A DNA stretch of 64,000 nucleotides from Candidatus Zhuqueibacterota bacterium (GTDB taxonomy: Bacteria; Zhuqueibacterota; Zhuqueibacteria; Residuimicrobiales; Krinioviventaceae), in the NCBI GenBank assembly GCA_016928775.1, contig JAFGKD010000089.1:1-64000 (forward strand), written 5' to 3'. A program made the translations under genes and the position numbers. Of this stretch, positions 16,854 through 26,300 are shown piece by piece (within the stretch, counting starts at the first letter, position 1; every line of letters starts with the position of its first letter). The notes below the pieces were generated by a model. The model had not been told where the DNA came from. It searched no databases and saw only the letters and a program-made list of their open reading frames with translations.

Positions 16854-18560
16854 ATGCTACACTTTCAGCCGCAAATAAAATTCTGGTGTGTGCCGATTTT
16901 CTTTACCCTTCTAATTGCATCAGTGTCACCATCACAGGTCAACGAAAGCATAGACCGTGGCGTCGTCGCCCTGACTCTGGAAGAAGGAAAAGTGTATGTT
17001 GGCTGGCGATTGTTAAAAGAGGATCCGCACGATGTGGCGTTTAATGTGTACAGAAAGGACATTGGCCTGACGGATTTTACAAAAATCAATCGTGAACCCA
17101 TCACCATGTCGACGAATTATATTGACCGCACGGCAACGCCTGGACATGGGTTCCTGTACAAAATTACAGCCATTGTGAACAAAACAGAACAAGAATCACC
17201 CGGTGAGGCTTATGTCTTTACGCTGACCGGAAATCAGCCCTGGTACGCTCTTAAACTGGCGGATGATATTACATTAAAAAGAGTCGGCATTGGAGATCTC
17301 GATGGTGACGGCGCATACGATTACGTCCTTCAGCATCCGGATTTTAATGTCGATCCCTACTATCGTCCGGGTTACTGGAAACGTAGCCCCGAATCCTACA
17401 AGCTCGATGCCTACACATCAAAGGGCAAATTTCTCTGGCGGCACGACATGGGCTGGGCAATCGAAACGGGCACCTGGTATTCTCCCTATATGGTTTTTGA
17501 TATTGACCAGGATGGCCTCGCCGAAGTCTATGCCAAAGCAGGTGAAGGTGATCCTCGCGAGCTGGACGGGCATGTTCTGCAAGGACCAGAATATCTGATC
17601 AAACTGGATGGACAATCCGGCGAAATATTAGCCAAAAGGGAGTGGATCTCCCGCGACGGTTATGAATCTTATAACTACTGGAGTCGCAATTTTCTTTCAG
17701 TGGCGTATCTTGATGGACTCAATCCAGCGCTCATCATGCAGCGCGGAACCTATACACTTATTCAAACTGTTGCTCTGAACAAGAATCTCCAGCCAATTTG
17801 GCACTGGGCGAGTCTGGGCGAGTATGAAAATTATAAAGGTCAGGGCATGCACGGCATTTTGACCGGCGACATTGATCTGGACGGCAAAGACGAGCTGGTC
17901 ATTGGCACGGCAGCGCTGGATGATAACGGTATCCCCATGTGGCGTACAGGCCTAGGTCACAACGACGCCGGATACATCGCTGATATTGCTCCGGATCGCC
18001 CGGGTTATGAGATTTTCTACGGCATTGAATCGCGTTCCCCCAAAAACGGCGTCTGCCTGGTAGATGCCAAAACCGGCGACATCATTTGGGGTTATGAGGG
18101 AAAAACCTATCACGTGCACAGCCAGGGTATGATCGGCGATTTGACTGAAGACTATCCAGGCATTGAATGTTATGCCGGAGAAGCCAAAGGTGGCGACAAA
18201 TTCTTTTTATATTCGGCACAAGGTGAAAGGTTGTCCGATCAAAATCTGTGGGGCCTGGCGCCGCGAGCGGTCTGGTGGGATGCGGATGCACAAAAAGAGA
18301 TTTGTTATCAGCATAAAATCCTTGAATATAATGGCGAGGAAAATTTGACCATCGAAGGGAAGGTGCTTATCGTCGCGGACATTATTGGTGACTGGCGTGA
18401 GGAAATTCTCACCAGTCTGCCGGGGGAGCTGCGAATTTACTCGACCAATATTTTAGCGGACTCGAAACGAGTGTGCCTGATGCAAAACCATTTGTATCGT
18501 ATGGCCGTGGCGGATGCCTCGATGGGATATTATAATGCACCGCAGATTGGCTTTAAATGA
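16854..18560 (+). CDS. Rhamnogalacturonan lyase, PL11 family
   Basis: Cleaves the rhamnogalacturonan I backbone by beta-elimination. The start at 16854 uses 'gaggtg' 4 nt upstream, rather than the GTG at 16848. Signal peptide, then 'DRGVVALTLEEGKVYVGWRL' and a short FN3-like segment, then an eight-bladed propeller with calcium-binding 'GIGDLDGDGAYDYVLQHPD', 'WRHDMGWAIETGTWYSPYMVFDIDQDG', 'GQGMHGILTGDIDLDGKDEL' and 'YHVHSQGMIGDL', all typical of YesW/YesX enzymes. About 569 residues, close to family size, with no T9SS tail. It is the best marker that the island targets pectin. Confidence 0.93.
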   Translation: MLHFQPQIKFWCVPIFFTLLIASVSPSQVNESIDRGVVALTLEEGKVYVGWRLLKEDPHDVAFNVYRKDIGLTDFTKINREPITMSTNYIDRTATPGHGFLYKITAIVNKTEQESPGEAYVFTLTGNQPWYALKLADDITLKRVGIGDLDGDGAYDYVLQHPDFNVDPYYRPGYWKRSPESYKLDAYTSKGKFLWRHDMGWAIETGTWYSPYMVFDIDQDGLAEVYAKAGEGDPRELDGHVLQGPEYLIKLDGQSGEILAKREWISRDGYESYNYWSRNFLSVAYLDGLNPALIMQRGTYTLIQTVALNKNLQPIWHWASLGEYENYKGQGMHGILTGDIDLDGKDELVIGTAALDDNGIPMWRTGLGHNDAGYIADIAPDRPGYEIFYGIESRSPKNGVCLVDAKTGDIIWGYEGKTYHVHSQGMIGDLTEDYPGIECYAGEAKGGDKFFLYSAQGERLSDQNLWGLAPRAVWWDADAQKEICYQHKILEYNGEENLTIEGKVLIVADIIGDWREEILTSLPGELRIYSTNILADSKRVCLMQNHLYRMAVADASMGYYNAPQIGFK

Positions 18561-18608
18561 GAAAAACGATGTCGAAAATGACCTGACTCTTGACGATAAG
18601 GACAAAGC

Positions 18609-19328
18609 GTGCAAAAAAAACGATGGGAAACAGCCCAGAATTATGAAAAAGCGTGGTGGGAAAGTCGAACACATCTCGTCGAATTTGATTTTTACCGCGC
18701 CTATGCAAATGAATTGTTGCAACAGACTCGCACCATTTTCACGATTACGCCGGGCACATCGATTTTAGAAATCGGCAGCGGCGCCGGCGGGATAATTACC
18801 TATCTCAATTCCAACGACCGCTGGGCCATCGATCCGCTCGAGGATTTTTATGCGACTGTGCCGGAATTTTGCGAGCAACGCGATCAGAAAGTTACCTATC
18901 AAACAGCCAGGGCAGAAGATTTACCTTTTGCAGACCAGCGATTTGATTTTATCATTTGTGATAATGTGCTGGATCATTGTGATGATATCCAAAAGGTTTT
19001 TTCCGAAATGTCCAGAGTGTTGCGCAACCCGGGTTATGTCTATTTGCGTCTTAATCTCTATACCTCGTGGGGCAAAATCGTCCGGGTTTTTGTTGAAAAA
19101 ATGAAAATTGATCCGGGACATCCGCACACATTCACAAATAAATCAATTCGAACGATTATCAAAAGTGCTTCATTCGAGATAACGACTTTTCAATCCGCCG
19201 GTTTTTTCCGAAACTGGATGAAAGAAATAACCTCGGGAAAAATCAAAGAGATTGTAAAAGCTTTGACCCTGAGCACGCCCAATAAAACAACATTTGTACT
19301 CAAAAGTCGCTCTCCCCATACGAACTAG
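18609..19328 (+). CDS. SAM-dependent class I methyltransferase
   Basis: Soluble methyltransferase of the Methyltransf_11 type, substrate unknown. GTG start with 'aagga' 6 nt upstream. Motif I is 'ILEIGSGAGGIITYL' (about 50), followed by the acidic post-I region 'WAIDPLEDF' and motif 'FDFIICDNVLDHCDD'. 239 residues, normal for the class. It has no export signal, unlike every other gene of the island, and may belong to neighbouring DNA that was joined to it. It ends just before the tandem 90-bp repeats. Confidence 0.85.
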   Translation: MQKKRWETAQNYEKAWWESRTHLVEFDFYRAYANELLQQTRTIFTITPGTSILEIGSGAGGIITYLNSNDRWAIDPLEDFYATVPEFCEQRDQKVTYQTARAEDLPFADQRFDFIICDNVLDHCDDIQKVFSEMSRVLRNPGYVYLRLNLYTSWGKIVRVFVEKMKIDPGHPHTFTNKSIRTIIKSASFEITTFQSAGFFRNWMKEITSGKIKEIVKALTLSTPNKTTFVLKSRSPHTN

Positions 19329-19709
19329 GAGAGCGATCACCAATGATAGCAGCATGGTTCATCCAAATTAACTCAGAAAAGCAGTCCCTATTTGGAGTGC
19401 ATTCTCTTCGTGAATGCACGACGGCAAAGCCGTCAATTTGGGTGAATGATTGCTCTATGAACTCAGAAAAGCAGCGCCTATTTGGAGTTCATTCTCTTCG
19501 TGAATGCACGACGGCGAAACCGTGAATTTGGGTGAATGATTGCTCTATGAACTCAGAAAAGCAATCCCTATTTGGAGTGCATTCTCTTTGTGAATGCACG
19601 ATGGCAAAGCCGTGAATTTGGGTGATCGCACCCATAACAGTTTGCCAAACTCACAGACCAGCGGCCCGCGTGAATTCACACAGAGTAATCATTAAAATTA
19701 CATAAATAC
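19329..19709. other. Intergenic repeat block at the island's right edge
   Basis: This 381-bp gap is filled mostly by the three tandem 90-bp repeats. The remaining ~75 bp before the aminotransferase stop show no gene or clear terminator. The 60-codon track ORF 19343-19525 is made of repeat sequence and is not a gene. Confidence 0.8.
19370..19630 (+). repeat. Three tandem ~90-bp hairpin repeats flanking the island
   Basis: Units start at 19370, 19460 and 19550 with an exact 90-nt period; the third is truncated. Each reads aactcagaaaagca..., ..tatttggag.., ..gaatgcac.., ..gtgaattt.. and has two potential hairpins: gcattc-tcttcgt-gaatgc and gacggc-aaa-gccgtc (the second weakened in units 2 and 3). 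Units differ by point changes, so they are not fresh duplicates. The inverted fourth copy is at 1-90. Confidence 0.9.
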
Positions 19710-20930
19710 TCACCCCCCCAGGCAATACTCGGCAAAGACTTTGACGTGCTGCGATGCCAGCGCCTCATCGACCGGCAAGCCCGTCGCGTTCAAGCGACAG
19801 CGTCCCTGCGAGAATACCGGGTAGAGATGCGATCCATAAACAGCTGCCGGTGCATCCGTTTTGGCGCGCGGATTTCGAAAGAGTCCGGCATAGTTTTCGG
19901 AGAAAATATCCGCAATGGCCGTGCCGTCAGTGAGCTGGTGCCACATTTTCTCTGCCTCAAACAGCCGTACAAACGCCTGCATCTGCTCTTGTTCCAGAGC
20001 GGGTAAATCGTGAATCATGGCTTTGACAAATGCTCGCGTGATCGGATGTTCAAACGACGATCCTCGTGCACGTATGGTCGCATTGAGCGCCGCGATCACT
20101 TCCTTGTCTTTCGCCGGTTCCGGATTATACACCAACAAAAATCCGCATGGCCGGAACGCAAAAGTGAGGAATGCTTTGGTCGGACTGATCGCAATGCTCA
20201 TCGGTACACCGGCCTCCAGAAACGCCTTGAGCTGCAGCTCGTAACTTTTGCGCATAATCGAATCGTAGGATTCGCTGCCGGCCAAGCGGGCAAATTCAAA
20301 TCCTGAATAAGCGCGGTCAAGCACAACATGATTGCCGGATGCCGCCGCAGCCGTTGCGCGAGCGCGAATGACCTCTTTGCCTCGCACCATACCAGTGGTA
20401 TTCATTGGCCCGGATTGGTAAAGCGCCAGCATATCAGCCGGCATCACAGCATCTTGTGGGAACTCTTTTATATCAACGCGCGCCAATTTGGCGATCGCTT
20501 TGTGAGCTGGCCAGCCGAGCTCCTCAATGCCGATCTTCTTATAACCTGGATTGAGCAGTAATTCCAGCTCAACAGCAGACTTGACAGCGCCGGTTCCTGC
20601 GTCAGAGGGCAAGGCAAGCTTGAAGGAGTCCCAATAGGTCTCGGGAATACGCTGCCAGCGCAGCACGGCGGTTTTGAGCTGATGCATCAGTTTGGCCGAG
20701 TTGTAATAGGTGCCGGTGCCGCTGCTCTGTACTTCTGCGGTTGCGTATTGCGTCAGCGTGAAGGAACTTGACATTGGCGCCCCGCTTCCGTCCAGAATAA
20801 TGCCAATACCATAGTTAAAGCCGTCCTGATCCCTGTCGAATAGTATTTTTGCGGTTTGATTGACATCTTTGCCCTGGGAAATCATCTCCTGAGCCGTTTG
20901 TGCCACTCTTTGTCCAAAGTCAAGATCCAT
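19710..20930 (-). CDS. PLP-dependent aminotransferase, class I/II (aspartate/aromatic type)
   Basis: Cytosolic fold-type I aminotransferase, 406 residues, start supported by 'aggag' upstream. The motif 'SPTKAFLTFAFRPCG' matches the S-x-x-K...R-x-G pattern around the PLP-binding lysine, and 'HVVLDRAYSGFEF' resembles the D-x-A-Y segment that contacts the cofactor ring. The C-terminal 'SQGRCRLNATGLP' is in the position of the substrate-binding Arg region. The amino donor cannot be told. It is transcribed opposite to the island and faces the repeat block. Confidence 0.8.
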   Translation of the reverse strand: MDLDFGQRVAQTAQEMISQGKDVNQTAKILFDRDQDGFNYGIGIILDGSGAPMSSSFTLTQYATAEVQSSGTGTYYNSAKLMHQLKTAVLRWQRIPETYWDSFKLALPSDAGTGAVKSAVELELLLNPGYKKIGIEELGWPAHKAIAKLARVDIKEFPQDAVMPADMLALYQSGPMNTTGMVRGKEVIRARATAAAASGNHVVLDRAYSGFEFARLAGSESYDSIMRKSYELQLKAFLEAGVPMSIAISPTKAFLTFAFRPCGFLLVYNPEPAKDKEVIAALNATIRARGSSFEHPITRAFVKAMIHDLPALEQEQMQAFVRLFEAEKMWHQLTDGTAIADIFSENYAGLFRNPRAKTDAPAAVYGSHLYPVFSQGRCRLNATGLPVDEALASQHVKVFAEYCLGG

Positions 20931-21027
20931 ATAGTTTCTCCTGTCACACTTTCCTATAATCTAAAAACTTGCACGCCAATTCAAATTTGATTAACCGACG
21001 AGGCGATTCAAACGCTCTGTACAAAAA

Positions 21028-22077
21028 CTACAAAGGCTGGTCCGGCCGATAGTCAAATGGCAACGCGTCCGCCACTCTAAATTGACCCCAATAACCGGAG
21101 ACAGATAGACCGTTTGCCGGAAAAATATTCCCCCACTTGTCAAAATCGAGATAATCATATTTCAAAGTTAAATTTGACATCCCGCCTCGGCTTTCAACCC
21201 TAAAAAGACCTGGCAGTTGAATGCGCCTTAATCCCCAGGTTGAGTCGATCGTCACAATATGCAGGCTATCCACAGACACGGGATTATTTACTCGTCCCTG
21301 CATCCCCTCTGTCACTTGAAATAATTTGTACTGCGTCACTAAATCATCCACTGCGAGCGAGGCAAAAAAATCGCGCATTGACAACCGAAAAGTCTCGGCG
21401 CGGTTTACACGCCACTTTTTATACTCACCTTCATTCTTCGGCTCAAGTTCAGCGTATTTGGGATAAATAATATATTGTCCCCCATCTCGGCCCCATCGAA
21501 AAGAGTGTAACACAATGTCAAGTTTGTATCCCAGTGATCGGTTTTCAACAACAATAACTTGATCGCTAAAAGCCAATAAATTTTGTGTGCCAGGCTCACG
21601 CCTGAATGATATCACTTCGGGATTGAGTATCCGACATTTTGTAGAATTTTCTGTATTGCCGATGAAATTTTGCCTGAATTCTTTCAGGTCACACTGCCAT
21701 TGGCGACTATTTTTGTTGGCAATAACATGGATTTCCTCGCCTTCGATGGCCTTGACGTTCATCGCAATATCAATGGATTTTACTTTCCCGGGTAGAATCG
21801 CCACATCCATTACAACTGTTTCATAACCAATATGTGAAACAACAAGCTGATAGCTACCGAAAGGAATTTTGTCAAGCACAAATTTCCCGTTATTATCGGC
21901 GGCGTCACCGATTGTCGTATTGGCTAAAAAAACATTACAATAAGCTAATGGCTCATTTGTCCCGACATCGCGTATTAATCCGGCAAGAGTGCCACGTGGA
22001 GTGGCACTGCCAAAGAGAAAAGAATATATAAATATGACAAAAAGAGCGAAAATTTTCAAATACGTTTCACGTTTCAC
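21028..22077 (-). CDS. Carboxypeptidase-regulatory-like domain protein, secreted
   Basis: 349 residues with a signal peptide and a transthyretin-like CarboxypepD_reg domain (about 27-110: 'GTLAGLIRDVGTNEPLAYCN', 'GKFVLDKIPFGSYQLVVSHIGYE'). A beta-rich C-terminal region of the type seen in FCB surface proteins follows. No plug or barrel of a TonB receptor follows, so it is a stand-alone protein of unknown role. The GTG start lies inside a GTGAAACG repeat array, with 'ggaag' 5 nt upstream; a TTG six codons later is an alternative. Confidence 0.75.
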   Translation of the reverse strand: MKRETYLKIFALFVIFIYSFLFGSATPRGTLAGLIRDVGTNEPLAYCNVFLANTTIGDAADNNGKFVLDKIPFGSYQLVVSHIGYETVVMDVAILPGKVKSIDIAMNVKAIEGEEIHVIANKNSRQWQCDLKEFRQNFIGNTENSTKCRILNPEVISFRREPGTQNLLAFSDQVIVVENRSLGYKLDIVLHSFRWGRDGGQYIIYPKYAELEPKNEGEYKKWRVNRAETFRLSMRDFFASLAVDDLVTQYKLFQVTEGMQGRVNNPVSVDSLHIVTIDSTWGLRRIQLPGLFRVESRGGMSNLTLKYDYLDFDKWGNIFPANGLSVSGYWGQFRVADALPFDYRPDQPL

Positions 22078-22095
22078 GTCTTCCGTTTCACTTCT
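22062..22095 (-). repeat. GTGAAACG octamer array overlapping a gene start
   Basis: The minus strand reads gtgaaacggaagacgtgaaacgtgaaacg, three copies of the octamer GTGAAACG. The same motif forms the inverted repeat at 45203-45290. Here it supplies the first codons and the upstream region of the 21028-22077 gene. Confidence 0.7.
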
Positions 22096-22144
22096 TTGAC
22101 CTAATATATTTAGTCGACCAAACGATATACTTTAATAGCGCAAA

Positions 22145-22954
22145 CTACTGCGCCTTATAATATCTCATCGCTTCCGGCAAGTGTTCTTGGAGCTTGCTGA
22201 TTCTTGTGGCGTCCGAGGGGTGGGTACTGAGAATTTCGGGGGGCTCAGCGCCGCCTTTCTTCGCAGCCATGCGCTGCCAAAACTCAATTGCAGCGTTGGG
22301 ATCATAGCCTGCCATGGCCATAAAAATCAAGCCGAGACGATCGGCTTCGCTTTCATGCAAACGACTATACGGCAAAATAGCGGCGTATTGCGTACCGACA
22401 CCATACACCCCCATCCACAAAACTTGCGTTTGTTGCGGTTTGTCTTTCATCGCCACAGCAAGTGCCGTACCGCCCAACTGCTGAACCAACTGCTGACTCA
22501 TACGTTCACTGCCATGTTCAGCGACAGCATGCGCAATTTCGTGTCCCATCACCACGGCCAGGCCTGTTTCATCCTGCGCGACAGGCAAGAGTCCCGTATA
22601 CACCACGACTTTACCGCCGGGCATGCACCAAGCATTCACTTGCGGATCGTCGACAAGATTAAATTCCCATTGATAACCTTGCAAGTGATCGCTCATGTTG
22701 TTTTGGGCAAAGTATTGTTCAACAGCTTTTTGAATTCGCGCACCGCATCGTTGTACCATCGCGACCTGTTCCTGGTTGGTGCTTTTTTTGTTTTCGCTGA
22801 GAAACTGATCGTACTGCTGATAGCTCATCGACATCATTTCAGAGCTGGGAATGAGATTGAGTTGTTTACGACCAGTGAGTGGAACAGTGCTGCAGGATGC
22901 TATAAAAAAAGCGAACACAGCAATGAAAAGAATATTTCGGGGCAGGGCTTTCAT
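22145..22954 (-). CDS. M48-family metalloprotease, lipoprotein (LoiP/YggG-like)
   Basis: Periplasm-facing zinc protease involved, by family, in envelope protein quality control. Lipobox at 'FFIASCSTVPLTGRKQLNL', where the 'TGRKQL' segment is typical of this family. The zinc motif is 'VVMGHEIAHAVAEHGSERMS' (about 130-150), with a third zinc ligand Glu in 'LHESEADRLGLIFMAMAGYDP'. 269 residues, normal size. A clear 'gaggag' ribosome site precedes the ATG. It is followed by the carboxypeptidase-regulatory-domain gene on the same strand (67-bp gap). Confidence 0.92.
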   Translation of the reverse strand: MKALPRNILFIAVFAFFIASCSTVPLTGRKQLNLIPSSEMMSMSYQQYDQFLSENKKSTNQEQVAMVQRCGARIQKAVEQYFAQNNMSDHLQGYQWEFNLVDDPQVNAWCMPGGKVVVYTGLLPVAQDETGLAVVMGHEIAHAVAEHGSERMSQQLVQQLGGTALAVAMKDKPQQTQVLWMGVYGVGTQYAAILPYSRLHESEADRLGLIFMAMAGYDPNAAIEFWQRMAAKKGGAEPPEILSTHPSDATRISKLQEHLPEAMRYYKAQ

Positions 22955-23372
22955 AACGGCTCCTCTTGATTTTCACCAATTCTCCAAGTTAAAATGACTT
23001 GAACTTTGATTTATCGAATCCAACATGAAAACGAGCAGGAAATAAAGAATATTCCCTGATATAGACACACCAATTTTTTTATTGACATTTTCATTTGTTG
23101 TGCTAAATTAAAAACAACATCTGCATAAACGTTTCGCCCTATTCCGGCTGGTATAAATATGATGTTTTGGCGTAACGACAATAACTTTCCATCACTTTTT
23201 TCAAAAACATGCAACATGGAGACACCTACCTTAATCACTAAATCATTCTTTATGGAGGATTGTGCCTATGGTCTGATACAAGAGCTATGCAGTTTTTTAA
23301 CGTTGGGAGAGGAAAACATGACCACATTCCGATTCTGACAGTAGTTAGTTTATTCATTTATTGGAGGCTCTT
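22955..23372 (+). promoter_or_regulatory. Long leader and promoter of the CBM9 protein gene
   Basis: A sigma70-like promoter TTGACA-16 nt-TAAATT lies at 23082-23109 on the plus strand and would give an untranslated leader of about 255 nt. The leader contains one 59-codon frame (23159-23338, 'MMFWRNDNNF...') that fell under the track cut-off. It has no ribosome site and no recognisable similarity, so it is recorded but not called a gene. The opposite-strand ORF 23011-23238 is also unsupported. Confidence 0.45.
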
Positions 23373-26300
23373 ATGAAACGTACTGTTAGTATCACTTTTT
23401 TTGTATTGGTGCTTGTCGGATTTTTTCTGGCTAATCCGACATTTGCTGCGAAAATAATCTGGGTATCGGGAAATCTTCAAGACGAGGGCGGCGTCGACTG
23501 GGACCAGGGGTTTGTTGACATGCTGGAGGCCGCCGGCCATGAAGTGCAGCGTGAAAATGACACCATAATCGGTAAACCGCTCACGCCCGAGCAGGTAGCT
23601 GTATTAGAAAGTGGAGATCTGGTCATCGTCAGCCGCTCCACGAACAGCGGCACTTACAACAGCACCAGCTGGAATACGGTTGCAAAACCGTTGATTTCGA
23701 CCACCTCTTACCTTTCGCGCGACAATCGCTGGAAATGGCTGAATAATAGTGACATTCTTGGTGGTGGTGATAGCGGGGCACCGTTGTATAGAATCGAATA
23801 CACAGACCATCCAATTTTTGCCGGTATTGAACCCGACGAAAACGGCAATATTGCAGTACTGGATGGAACTGTTGGAAGTGGCAACACCTCACTGCCGGAT
23901 TGCCAGGATTTTGGTAACGGTGCACTTTTGGCAAGTGTTGCTGATACCGGCACGGTTGCGATCGCCTATTGGGGCTACAAAACCCAGTTTCATGCCGCGA
24001 CCGAAGAGGTCGCAGCAGCGCCTCGAATGCTGTTCAACTGCGGCACGCGGGAAAATGCGAGCGAGACCAATCAGGGCATTTACAACCTCACGCCGGTAGG
24101 CGCACAACTGTTCCTGAATGCGGTTGATTTTATGTTAGCCCAACAGCCGCCGTTAACGTCCTATATGGAAGATTTTGACGCAGCGGTTGATGTCGATTTC
24201 TGGCGGCCCAACAAGGCTGAGCATGACGATGGCACACCGATTTTTGACGTCAGCCAGGAAGACGGCGCCCTCAAAGTAGTGATGAACCAGGCAAACTTTC
24301 CCGATGGTCAGATGTATGACTTTTTGCAGGACAACATCACTTTCAATTTGACCCATTTCCCCATGTGGGCGATGAAAATCAAGGTTGAACCCGGTGCCAC
24401 CTACACGCAGGACGGCAACGTCACCGACATAGATGCCGTCCCGTTTATGGGCTCGCCATTCAGCAAAAATGGACCCACCCAGACGCGTCAACACAGCAAT
24501 CCGACAGTGAATGTCCCGGATGACGGCGAGTGGCATGATGTCGTTTTTGATTGGCGGACACCGGATGCCGATCAGACGACAAATCCGAATGTCTACACCA
24601 ACATCACCCGTCTGTTACTCGAAGTGGTGAAATGGCCCGGAACTCATCAGGCCACCTTCTGGATTGACGACTTTAAAGTGGGACTGGAAGCCGTTCCGGA
24701 AGACGAACGACCTCTACCCGTTGTCATGGCGTCGCACCCACCGGCAATTGACGGTGATATGGATCCGATCTGGAAACATACGCCCTGGGTTCGCGACTTT
24801 ATCTACCCCTCAGGCGCTACCATTTTTCGCGATGCGGCGCTGAGCTGGCGCGCCATGTGGGACTATGACTATCTCTACCTCTACATCAGAGTTGTCGATG
24901 ACGTCTTTAAGGCAGAAACGCAAATAACCTGGCACGGCGACAGCGTTGAGCTCTGGCTTGATGGCGACAATAGCAAACAAACCGCGTATGATGGCATCAA
25001 TGACCTCGGCTACGGCTTTTTATACACGGACGATCCAAACAATCCATTGATTTTCCATCCTGGAGATGAATGGCGAATGGGTACTGCAGGCCACTTGCAG
25101 GGTGCAGCATATTGGGAAGGCGGTGTTGATCTTGAATTAGCCATCCCAATGGCAAATCTCGGCGTATCGGCTCCCATGCCGGGGCATTTGATGGGTATGG
25201 ATGTCGACTGGAATGACAACGATGAGGAAGGCGGCGACCGCGACACCAAATGCAAATGGTTCGATGCCACCGACAACTCCTGGGATAATCCCAGCCTCAT
25301 GGGAACAATCCAGTTGGTCGACCGCGTGGTGTATGATTATACGGATGTCTGGTATACGAGCACTCCGGTAGCCATCGATGGCGTACCTGACGACTTGTCA
25401 GCCTACCCGGTCTTTCCACTCAATCAGTACATGGCCAGCGTCGATAAAATGGACAATTGGCTGGAAGATGTTGCCATGGATTATCAGGTCGTGTGGGACG
25501 ACAATTACCTCTATTATTCAATCCATGTCGCTGATGATACGCTCATTCAGGATGGTGCCTACGACCACACTGACGACGGCCTTGAACTGTGGCTGGATGG
25601 CGATAATAGTCGCAAAACGGCCTATGACGGGATTAATGACATCGGCGTCGGTTTCAAGCTGGAACCCGGCACCGGATTGTCGGTCAAGGACGTGTACACC
25701 TGGAATGCCGGTTTTGCAGCCTTTGATCCCGCTACACTTTTATCCGCCTCATCGGAGACTGAAGATGGTGTGTTCCTCGAATTCGCCATCCCGCTGGATT
25801 CCGTGCAGATCAAACCGATGAATGGTTATATGTTTGCCCATGATATCGATTACAATGACGATGATGACAGCGGCGACCGCGATACCAAAGCCAAAGTCTT
25901 CCCGCCGGTGGACGAAACATGGCAAAATCCGAGCTACATGAATCCGGCCAAACTGATGGGCGGTCCGGGAGAAGAGCTGCCGGAGGAGATCGTTGGCTTG
26001 TGCATCGATAAAACAGCGGTGCCGCCGGTGATTGATGGGACCATGGAACCCCTGTGGGATACAGCGAGAAACTACCATATCGGCATCATGCAAGGCCCAA
26101 CCTCGGATGGCTGGTGGGATTCTTATGGCTATTACCGAATCGTTTACGACGACGATAACCTCTACATGTTCGTCACTGTCCATGATGATGTCCTTGATGT
26201 ACATCTCACCGATGATTACAAAAAAGATTCCATTGAACTCTTTTTTGACGGCGACAACTCGAAAAATACCCTGGATGAAGGCGAGGACCCATGGGCCTGG

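Noticed and set aside
19343-19525. 60-residue ORF with an internal repeat (SEKQ.LFGVHSLRECTTAKP)
   Set aside because: It is only the translation of the 90-bp tandem repeat; no ribosome site, and the peptide repeat is explained by the DNA period.
19370-19630. Possible CRISPR array
   Set aside because: The whole 90-nt unit repeats without variable spacers and there are no cas genes.
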